Below are positions 8,529 through 15,989 of a DNA stretch of 64,000 bases, in pieces. This DNA is from Candidatus Villigracilis vicinus (GTDB lineage: Bacteria; Chloroflexota; Anaerolineae; Anaerolineales; Villigracilaceae): positions 304,543-368,542 of the forward strand of contig JADKIL010000021.1 in the NCBI GenBank assembly GCA_016721315.1. Reading direction: 5' to 3'. The translations under genes were made by a program, and so were the position numbers. The notes beneath the pieces are model-generated. The model did no database searches and was not told where the DNA came from. It worked only from the letters and a program-made list of their open reading frames with translations. The stretch's first letter is position 1. Every line of letters starts with the position of its first letter.

Positions 8529-9476
8529 ATGACAATTACACTGACGGATATTCAGCAAGCTGCACAGCGCATCAAGCCATACATTCACCGCACGCCGGTG
8601 TTGACCAACAAAAGCTTGAACGAAAAAGTTGGTGCGCAGGTTTACATGAAGTGTGAAAATTTGCAAAAAGTAGGCGCATTTAAATTTCGGGGGGCAAGCA
8701 ATGCGGTCTGGTCATTGACGGATGAAGAAGCGGCTCGCGGAGTGGTCACCCACTCTTCCGGGAATCATGCGCAAGCATTGGCGTTGGCAGCCAAAATGCG
8801 CGGCATCCCGGCGTACATCGTCATGCCCAGTAATGCGCCGCAGGTGAAGAAAAATGCAGTGGCGGGCTACGGAGGGCAGATCACGTTTTGCGAGCCGACG
8901 CTTGAAGCGAGAGAAAGCACAATGGAGGGAATCAGGCTGCGCACCGGTGCGAGTGTGGTCCATCCATACGACAATGAACGCGTGATGGCAGGTCAGGGTA
9001 CAGCGGCATTGGAACTCCTGGAAGAAGTCCCCGACCTGGACGTGATCCTTGCGCCGGTGGGCGGCGGCGGTTTGTTGAGCGGCACATCCATCGCCGCAAC
9101 TGAAACAAAGAAAGGGATTCGCGTGATCGCTGCCGAACCTGAAATGGCGGATGATGCCTTTCGTTCGATGCAGGCAGGCAAGATCATCCCATCACAGAAC
9201 CCCAAGACTATCGCAGATGGCTTGCTGACCTCGCTCGGAGTATTGACCTATCCGGTCATTAAGGAAAGAGTTGAGCAGGTGGTGACGGTCAGCGAGGCAG
9301 GGATCGTGGATTCGATGAAGTTTATTTGGGAACGCGCCAAGATCGTCATCGAACCGTCGGCAGCAACAGTGATCGCAGTGCTGTGGGAAAGAAAAATCGA
9401 TCTGAGTGGATTAAAGGTCGGCGTGATCCTGAGCGGCGGGAATGTAGATCTGGAAAAACTTCCCTGGCAAAAGTGA
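8529..9476 (+). CDS. Threonine/serine dehydratase (PLP-dependent, IlvA/TdcB type)
   Basis: Cytosolic PLP enzyme of 315 aa that deaminates threonine or serine to a 2-oxoacid and ammonia. The start at 8529 follows AGAGGAT at a normal distance; an in-frame upstream start would fall inside the repeat. The cofactor lysine lies in KFRGASNAV (about residue 51) and the phosphate-binding glycine loop VGGGGLLSG near 177-185. There is no C-terminal ACT domain, so it resembles the catabolic or non-allosteric form rather than long biosynthetic IlvA. Serine racemase is a possible alternative. A bidirectional terminator follows. Confidence 0.88.
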   Translation: MTITLTDIQQAAQRIKPYIHRTPVLTNKSLNEKVGAQVYMKCENLQKVGAFKFRGASNAVWSLTDEEAARGVVTHSSGNHAQALALAAKMRGIPAYIVMPSNAPQVKKNAVAGYGGQITFCEPTLEARESTMEGIRLRTGASVVHPYDNERVMAGQGTAALELLEEVPDLDVILAPVGGGGLLSGTSIAATETKKGIRVIAAEPEMADDAFRSMQAGKIIPSQNPKTIADGLLTSLGVLTYPVIKERVEQVVTVSEAGIVDSMKFIWERAKIVIEPSAATVIAVLWERKIDLSGLKVGVILSGGNVDLEKLPWQK

Positions 9477-9506
9477 TTATTACGGTTCCATGTTCTTCTT
9501 ATAAAT

Positions 9507-9535
9507 AAAGAGACCTGCCATTCGCAGGTCTCTTT
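9507..9535. terminator. Bidirectional terminator between convergent genes
   Basis: AAAGAGACCTGC (9507-9518) and GCAGGTCTCTTT (9524-9535) form a perfect 12-bp stem with a 5-nt loop, and it reads well on both strands. It serves the dehydratase (plus) and the CBS protein (minus). Confidence 0.85.
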
Positions 9536-9543
9536 TCCTTTTC

Positions 9544-9981
9544 CTATCGTCCGCCGCCGGTGATGTAATGTTCCAATTGGGAGATCATGAACTTTTGCAC
9601 GTCGATGACCTCCTTCAATACATCACGGACGGAGATCAACCCAAGCAGGTCTTTGCCGTCGTAGACAGGCAGATGGCGGATATTCTTGTCGATCATCAAA
9701 GCCATGCACTCTTCCAATTGCTGACTTGCTTCCACGTAAATGACTTTGCTGGTCATGATCTCGCTGACCTTGGTGGTCTTTGGCGATCTGCCTTCAAGGT
9801 CCATTTTTCGCACGCAATCCCTTTCAGAAATAATACCTTCCACTTTTCCGTTTTGGACCACCATGAGAGCCCCGGAGTTGTGTTTTGCCATAATGGTCAA
9901 CACATCATATACGGTCGCATCCGGTGCAATGGAGAACACTTCACTACCCTTCTTGCGGATCATATCGCGCACTGTGGACAT
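9544..9981 (-). CDS. CBS-domain protein
   Basis: Small soluble protein of 145 aa made of two CBS domains (about residues 8-60 and 75-130), which in this family bind adenine nucleotides and regulate partners. The second domain has the typical end HLPVYDGKDLLGLISVRDVLK. The start at 9981 is chosen because AAGGAG lies 6 bases upstream; a second ATG at 9987 abuts the AAGGAG too closely. It stands alone between a dehydratase and a kinase, so its partner is not indicated by context. Confidence 0.85.
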   Translation of the reverse strand: MSTVRDMIRKKGSEVFSIAPDATVYDVLTIMAKHNSGALMVVQNGKVEGIISERDCVRKMDLEGRSPKTTKVSEIMTSKVIYVEASQQLEECMALMIDKNIRHLPVYDGKDLLGLISVRDVLKEVIDVQKFMISQLEHYITGGGR

Positions 9982-10118
9982 TGTCATCTCCTTGGCGTGG
10001 TTTAAATTTCTCACAGTATAGACAAGAATTGTCAGAATGACAAGCACAAACAGAAGAGCGGTCTACCTTGCATGGATATGTCCTATGTGCGAAAAAAATC
10101 AAATCTCCAAAACACGCT

Positions 10119-12005
10119 CTAATGCGCCAGGGGCAACGTTATGGAAAAACGACTGCCTACACCAAGGTCACTCTCTACTTCGATCCTGCCGTTATGAAGC
10201 TCAACAAAATGTTTTACCAGAGAGAGACCCAGCCCCGTACCGGCATATTCACGGGCGAGGCTCGTATCGATCTGGGTAAACGGCTTGAAAAGTTTCACAA
10301 TATTCTCCGGGCTAATGCCAATGCCTTTATCCCAGACCATAATGATTACACTCTCATTCCCTGTGCCCATCTCCACATTCAATCCCAGATCTCCTGAAAC
10401 AGGGGTAAATTTTATTGCATTGCTCAAAAGGTTCACCAACGCCTGCTTAAAACGCAGCGCATCGGCATGAATAAGAATCGGCTGGACAGGAAAGACAACA
10501 TGCACATGTTGTTTCCTCTTTTCTGCCATGCCCTTCACCAATTTCAGACTGGCATTACAGATCTCTTCGAGTGAACACGGCGCCAGTCTTACCTCCATGG
10601 AACCGGCGTTCACCTTGGAAAGATCAAGAATGTCATTGATCAAATTCAATAAATGCTGTCCGCTCTCCTCGATCGAACGAATGACTTTGGATTGCCCTTC
10701 ATTCAGTGCCCCGTAAGTATTCTCCTGCAAAGACTCGGAATATCCAAGGATGCCCGTCAGCGGTGTGCGTAATTCATGGCTCATGCTGGCAAGAAATTCA
10801 TCTTTTGCACGGAGCGCCTTCACCAGATCCACGGTGCGTTCTTCCACCCGGGCGGCAAGCTGATTTTTTTCGTCGGCAAGAAGTTGTTCAACCCTCGCTC
10901 TTTCCTTTAGTTCTGTTTGAGCTATTTGAAAAAGCCTGGCATTTTCCAACACAGCCCCTGCCTGACTCGCCAGTGTGTAAACAAGACGCTCGTCATTTTC
11001 TGAAAAAGCGTTCGGTTTGCGGTTTTCAATGCTGATCACCCCGACCGAATTTTTTCCGGAGAGGATGGGAACATACAGTCCCGAGTGCATGCCCCTGAAT
11101 TTTGCGATGTGCTGGGGTTCTTTTTCGAGTTGCCCGCTGCGAATGACCTGTTGAGATTGAAATGCCGCACGGCTGAGCCCCATCCCTGGCAGGGAGACCT
11201 TCATATTCAAAGTTTTCAACGCATCTGCGTCTATCGGGACTTCAATTGCATCAGCGTAGCGCACTTCCAGCACTTCGAACGAATCTTTCGAAGGCTCATA
11301 CAACAGGATAAGAATATGGTGCCAGTCCATGCGCAGTTCCAGCAGATCAGCAATCCTTGCGCCGATCTTTTGTAGATCAAGCAGCCGATTCAGAACCAGC
11401 CCGCTCTCGTAAAGCAGTTCAAGTTCGGTTACCCGCTGGTGCAGGTTTTTTTCTGAATGCTTGTACCCATTAATATCCGTTAACGCAGCGCGGCTCGTTT
11501 CTCCACCTTCAAAACATGTGGCTTCCAACTGCACCCAAAAAGGTTCGCCGTTTCGATCCAGTGCCAATTCGCAGGATCGTTTCCCTTTTCCGGCATCCAG
11601 TTTTTCAAGGAAATTCCCAAACTCGAGCAGGTATTCCTGCTTTAGATAACCAAGAAAACGACTGCCCAGCAGTCTGGAACGCTCCACACCGAGCATTTTG
11701 GTCAGCGTCAGGTTGGCTTCCTTAATCATGCCATTATGGGTCATGGAAAAATAGCCAACGGGTGCAAAATCATACAGGTCTGAATAACGAGAGAGTGCCG
11801 CTTCCATTTCCGCCCGAGCCTGGATCAATTCCTCGTTCTGTAACTCCAACTCGATCTGATGCACCTCCAACTCTTGGATCAGGCTCAGATTATCGCTCAT
11901 GCTGGCGGAGCGATTCGCGGTGTCCGTCTTCCGTTCGATCAATATCCCCTCTGCTTGGTGGCGTATATTGGTTTTATTCATCGAGTGTACGGAATTCGTT
12001 TTCAT
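10119..12005 (-). CDS. PAS/GAF sensor histidine kinase
   Basis: Cytosolic kinase of 628 aa. A short coiled coil (about 40-70) leads into a PAS domain (about 72-180; DFAPVGYFSM), a GAF domain (about 200-365), another coiled coil, a HisKA domain with the acceptor in SMSHELRTPLTG, and an ATPase domain (LLSNAIKF, DKGIGI, GTGLGLSLV). The opening EVHQIELELQNEEL is the type of N-terminus seen in kinases that accompany CheB-CheR fusions. The start lies 12 bases after the stop of that fusion, so they form one operon. No response regulator is adjacent. Confidence 0.9.
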   Translation of the reverse strand: MKTNSVHSMNKTNIRHQAEGILIERKTDTANRSASMSDNLSLIQELEVHQIELELQNEELIQARAEMEAALSRYSDLYDFAPVGYFSMTHNGMIKEANLTLTKMLGVERSRLLGSRFLGYLKQEYLLEFGNFLEKLDAGKGKRSCELALDRNGEPFWVQLEATCFEGGETSRAALTDINGYKHSEKNLHQRVTELELLYESGLVLNRLLDLQKIGARIADLLELRMDWHHILILLYEPSKDSFEVLEVRYADAIEVPIDADALKTLNMKVSLPGMGLSRAAFQSQQVIRSGQLEKEPQHIAKFRGMHSGLYVPILSGKNSVGVISIENRKPNAFSENDERLVYTLASQAGAVLENARLFQIAQTELKERARVEQLLADEKNQLAARVEERTVDLVKALRAKDEFLASMSHELRTPLTGILGYSESLQENTYGALNEGQSKVIRSIEESGQHLLNLINDILDLSKVNAGSMEVRLAPCSLEEICNASLKLVKGMAEKRKQHVHVVFPVQPILIHADALRFKQALVNLLSNAIKFTPVSGDLGLNVEMGTGNESVIIMVWDKGIGISPENIVKLFKPFTQIDTSLAREYAGTGLGLSLVKHFVELHNGRIEVESDLGVGSRFSITLPLAH

Positions 12006-12017
12006 GGCGGGTACCTT

Positions 12018-14630
12018 CTATTCTTTTGGATCCGATTGGAAGGGCGGTCTTTCTTCGGTCTTCTTCAGTTCTTCTTCCAGTTTCTTATAAGCGGTGATGT
12101 CTGAAAAAGTGACCACCACTCCATCGATCATATTCTCGAATGTGCGATACGGCAGAATGCGCGCCGCATACCAGCGTCCATTTTGAGTTGGAATCTGTTT
12201 TTCTACCTTGATCAAAGTCCGCAAGACTTCAAGGGCATCTTCCGCCAGCTCGGGGTAAAGCAGCGCGGAGGCAATGTCTGTAATCGGTCGCCCAATATCG
12301 CCGGAGATCAGCTTGGTGATCTTTCCGGTTTCGCTGGTAAAACGGCGTACCCGCAAATTACCATCCAGAAACAAGGTGGCAATATCTGTGCTATCGAGCA
12401 AATTCTTCAAGTCGTTGTTCGCATGCGAAAGCTCATCCAGCCGGGCTTGCAGTTCCTGATTAACCGTGTGCATCTCTTCATTTATGGATTGCAGTTCTTC
12501 CTTCGAGGTCGTTAATTCTTCGTTGGTAGATTGCAATTCCTCGTTCGTGGATTGCAGTTCTTCATTCGCAGATTTAAGTTCCTCCTGCGAGGTCTGCATC
12601 TCTTCGCGGATACTTTGCGTTTCCTGAAGCGCACGATCTAGGTCCTGTTCCAACTCCATGACGCGCTCGGTATCTTTGTGCAAACCGCGCGATTTTGCTT
12701 TTACTGCTTTGGGTTTCAAGAGAACATCGGAAAAAACGATCAAGACATTCTCTTTAAGATGACTCGCTCCTTTTATAGGTTGAATGGTGATATCTACGGT
12801 CTGTTTGCCTTCAGCCGTATCCACTTCCAAATTCTTGAGAACGACAGTCTCTTTTAAGTGAACTGCCTTTTGGAAGGCATTGGTCAGACCGTAGCGCAGG
12901 CCTTCCCGCACCATGACAAAAATATTCCAATTCGCCTTACCCGAGGCTGGTTCCAAATATCTCCCGGTGCGCCCATTAATAAACAAAATATCTCCACCCT
13001 CATTGGTCAATATCGCTGCCGGGGAATAATTCTGCAGGATCAATTCTTCCGCTATTGATTGCAGGTTATTATTTAATCCGGGAAGTTTGGCAGGGGCATC
13101 TGCTTGAAGCAGGGAGAAGGCTGTAGGAAACTCGGGCAATCCGGAGGTCAGCTTTGATGCGCTGCGCTGATATAAGCGGTTCTTTCCAGTCAATGGAGAA
13201 AAAAGATGGGTGAATGAGCCTATCGTTTCAGCATTGCCTAAAAACAAAAAGCCGCCTGGCTTCAAGCTGTAATGAAAGAGAGGCAATAATTTCTTTTGCA
13301 GTTCGGGGGTCAGATAGATCAGCAAGTTACGACAACTGATCAGATCCAGCTTGGTAAAGGGCGGATCCATGATGATATTTTGCGGTGCAAAAATGATCAT
13401 CTCACGAATGGCTTTTACCACTTGATATCCGCGATCCACCTTGGTGAAATATCGTGACAGCCGTTTCGCCGAAACATCGGCGGCGATATTCGCGGGAAAA
13501 ATCCCCTCGCGTCCTTTTTCGATCGCGTTCAGATCCAGGTCGGTCGCAAAGATCTGCAAAGTGATCTTCCGGGCAGGCTTGACCTGTTCCAGAACCTCTT
13601 TAAACAGAATTGCCAGTGAGTAAGCCTCTTCACCCGTGGAGCAGGCTGGCACCCAGGCACGCAACATTCGATTGGTATCTGCTCCGGCGATCAATTTTGG
13701 CAGGATATCCTTTTTCAACTGCTCCCAGGCTTCCGGGTCGCGAAAGAAATTCGTCACCCCGATCAACAGCTCCTGAAACAGGATCTTTAATTCCTGCGGA
13801 TTCTCGCGCAGAAAACGCACATACATTTCGATGCGAGTGATCTGATGCAGACCCATCCGTCGTTCAATGCGGCGCTGGATCGTGGTCTTTTTATAAAGTG
13901 AAAAATCATGTCCCGTCTGCGCCCGCAGCAGAATCACGACTTTCTCCAATGAACTATCCAGCTTCTCTTCTATTTTCCCTACGGGTTTAACCGGCAAGCC
14001 GGGGTGTCTTAAATAAGAAAGGATCCTGCCCGGCAGATCCGCTATCGGGGCAATGACATCTGCTACGCCAGCGTCAATTGCGCTTTGCGGCATTCCTTCA
14101 AACTTAGCCGAAAGCGGGTCTTGCACAAAAACAGCCCCCCCTTTTTCCTTGATGGCGCCCAACCCCAGCATCCCATCGGAACCCATTCCTGAAAGGATCA
14201 CCCCAATACTGCGCTCCTGCTGATCATCTGCCAAAGCGCGAAAGAAAAAATCGATCGGATGACGCAACCCGCGCGGAGCCACCGGCTCCAGCAAATGGAG
14301 CGCACCATTCAAAATGGAAAGATCCCTGTCGGGCGGAATGATGTAAACACAATCCGGCTTTACTTTCATCCGGTCTTTGACTTGAACGACCGGCATGGGC
14401 GTTTCGCGCTGAAGCAATTCCGCCATCACCCCTTTATGAGTGGGGTCAAGATGTTGAATAATGACAAAAGCCAGTCCGCTTTTTTCGGGCACATTTGCCA
14501 GGAATACCCCCAATGCCTCCAACCCACCTGCCGATGCGCCAATGCCAACAATGGGAAAAACACTACGACGCACCGGTTTTCCGTTCGTCTTTTTTTCCTT
14601 ACTGGCTTTGGGCTTGGATACGTTTGGCAT
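12018..14630 (-). CDS. CheB-CheR fusion with coiled coil and PAS domain
   Basis: Single 870-aa protein joining a CheB methylesterase (about 20-210) to a CheR methyltransferase (about 225-490). The CheB triad is visible in GIGASAGGLEAL, IIQHLDP and SGMGSDGML. The CheR part has FFRDPEAWEQL and the SAM-site sequence WVPACSTGEEAYSLA. A PAS-like region, a long coiled coil of repeated NEELQSTNEEL units (about 650-755) and a final PAS domain follow. Such fusions are known without flagella or chemoreceptors and are then thought to modify or signal through a partner kinase; the kinase just downstream is the obvious partner. AAGGA lies ahead of the start. Confidence 0.92.
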   Translation of the reverse strand: MPNVSKPKASKEKKTNGKPVRRSVFPIVGIGASAGGLEALGVFLANVPEKSGLAFVIIQHLDPTHKGVMAELLQRETPMPVVQVKDRMKVKPDCVYIIPPDRDLSILNGALHLLEPVAPRGLRHPIDFFFRALADDQQERSIGVILSGMGSDGMLGLGAIKEKGGAVFVQDPLSAKFEGMPQSAIDAGVADVIAPIADLPGRILSYLRHPGLPVKPVGKIEEKLDSSLEKVVILLRAQTGHDFSLYKKTTIQRRIERRMGLHQITRIEMYVRFLRENPQELKILFQELLIGVTNFFRDPEAWEQLKKDILPKLIAGADTNRMLRAWVPACSTGEEAYSLAILFKEVLEQVKPARKITLQIFATDLDLNAIEKGREGIFPANIAADVSAKRLSRYFTKVDRGYQVVKAIREMIIFAPQNIIMDPPFTKLDLISCRNLLIYLTPELQKKLLPLFHYSLKPGGFLFLGNAETIGSFTHLFSPLTGKNRLYQRSASKLTSGLPEFPTAFSLLQADAPAKLPGLNNNLQSIAEELILQNYSPAAILTNEGGDILFINGRTGRYLEPASGKANWNIFVMVREGLRYGLTNAFQKAVHLKETVVLKNLEVDTAEGKQTVDITIQPIKGASHLKENVLIVFSDVLLKPKAVKAKSRGLHKDTERVMELEQDLDRALQETQSIREEMQTSQEELKSANEELQSTNEELQSTNEELTTSKEELQSINEEMHTVNQELQARLDELSHANNDLKNLLDSTDIATLFLDGNLRVRRFTSETGKITKLISGDIGRPITDIASALLYPELAEDALEVLRTLIKVEKQIPTQNGRWYAARILPYRTFENMIDGVVVTFSDITAYKKLEEELKKTEERPPFQSDPKE

Positions 14631-14852
14631 GGTGAGGGTCCTTAATCAAAGAGGTACAAAACGCCCTCAAATAAATAAATCGTCTAAACCATTATATCGC
14701 TTTCACCCGTTAAAAACACGCGAAATTCGCCAGTCACCCAGAGTGTTCATACCGCATCCACTTTTCAATTACGCAAAATAAATTGTAACCTTCCTGTCAG
14801 GTGCTTTTTTAAATGAAGTGAGTATCATCAAGTCATAAAAAGGCTGACATCT

Positions 14853-15989
14853 ATGAAAATCCTCTTCCTCGGCACACACGGACAATTCAATCTCGGCGAC
14901 GAACTTCTGCTTGAGACCTTTCTCTCCCAACTAGGCGAAGAGCATACCTATGCCGTCAACTCCTACGACCCGGCATTCACCCAAAACGCCATGCGCCCCA
15001 AATTCAACGTGGAGTCTTTTCACACCACACGTGAACTGCCGCGCTTCCTCAAGTATCTTCTCACCAGTAAAGTCATCTTTTTTGGCGGCGGCAGTATCAT
15101 CAAAGAACTTTACGCCAGCGTCGGGCGCAACCCCTACTCCACCCTGCTGATGATCCTCGCCACAGTCACTTTCGCAAAGCAGGTCGCTCGCAAAAAAGTA
15201 ATCATGAGTAACATCGGTGTCGGTCCGTTGATGACTCCCCGCGGAGAAATGCTCGCTCGTTGGATATTAAGCCAGGTGGATTTCCTCTCCGTCCGCGACG
15301 AGAAATCGCATCGCACCACGCTCAAGCTGGGTCTTTCCCCATTGAAAGTAAACCTCGTCCCGGATGCTGTTTTTGCCAACCCGCCCGAGGTCTTCATCTC
15401 AACCCCCAAGCCGCTGCCCCGATCAGACAAGATCCGCATTGCCCTAAACCTGAACTACGACATTGAAAAACCCGAAGCCTGGGAACCATTCCAGGCGAAC
15501 CTTGCCGCCTCACTGAAAGAACTGCACGCAGCCACACCACTGGAGATCCACGCCCTGCCCATGCAGAGCAAATTCAAAGCTCATGACGATCTTTCGATAT
15601 TAAAGGAATTTTCCAAAAGGATTTCCGACATCCCATTCATCCTGCATGACCCGCAAACCGCACAGGAAGCCGCAGAGATCATCGCCAGTGTAGACATGGT
15701 TCTCGCTGAACGCCTGCACACACTGGTCATTTCTTCGATCCTGGGGAAACCGTTCTACGGGCTGATCTACGATGTGAAGGTGCAAGAGTTGGTGGATTAT
15801 CTCGGCATGAACACATACGCCCGAAACATCAACGACTCCTTCTGCTCAGAAGACCTGACAGCAGGGATTCGATCTGTCCTTTCCGCATACGATGAGATCG
15901 GCATGCATCTGATCGAACGCAGCACACTCCTGCGCATGAAACTGGGGAGATACTTCGATGACCTCAAAGCCAAGGCAATCCCGCGCTAA
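14853..15989 (+). CDS. Polysaccharide pyruvyl transferase family protein
   Basis: Predicted 378-aa transferase that adds pyruvate ketals to surface sugars, related to CsaB/WcaK. The N-terminus MKILFLGTHGQFNLGDELL and the loop FFGGGSIIKE are typical of the family, and the C-terminal half carries AERLHTLVISSILGKPF (near residue 285), the conserved Arg-Leu-His block. It opens the surface-glycan cluster and overlaps the next gene by 32 bases. The 222-bp gap before it is shared with the divergent CheB-CheR gene and presumably holds both promoters, but I could not assign boxes. Confidence 0.82.
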   Translation: MKILFLGTHGQFNLGDELLLETFLSQLGEEHTYAVNSYDPAFTQNAMRPKFNVESFHTTRELPRFLKYLLTSKVIFFGGGSIIKELYASVGRNPYSTLLMILATVTFAKQVARKKVIMSNIGVGPLMTPRGEMLARWILSQVDFLSVRDEKSHRTTLKLGLSPLKVNLVPDAVFANPPEVFISTPKPLPRSDKIRIALNLNYDIEKPEAWEPFQANLAASLKELHAATPLEIHALPMQSKFKAHDDLSILKEFSKRISDIPFILHDPQTAQEAAEIIASVDMVLAERLHTLVISSILGKPFYGLIYDVKVQELVDYLGMNTYARNINDSFCSEDLTAGIRSVLSAYDEIGMHLIERSTLLRMKLGRYFDDLKAKAIPR

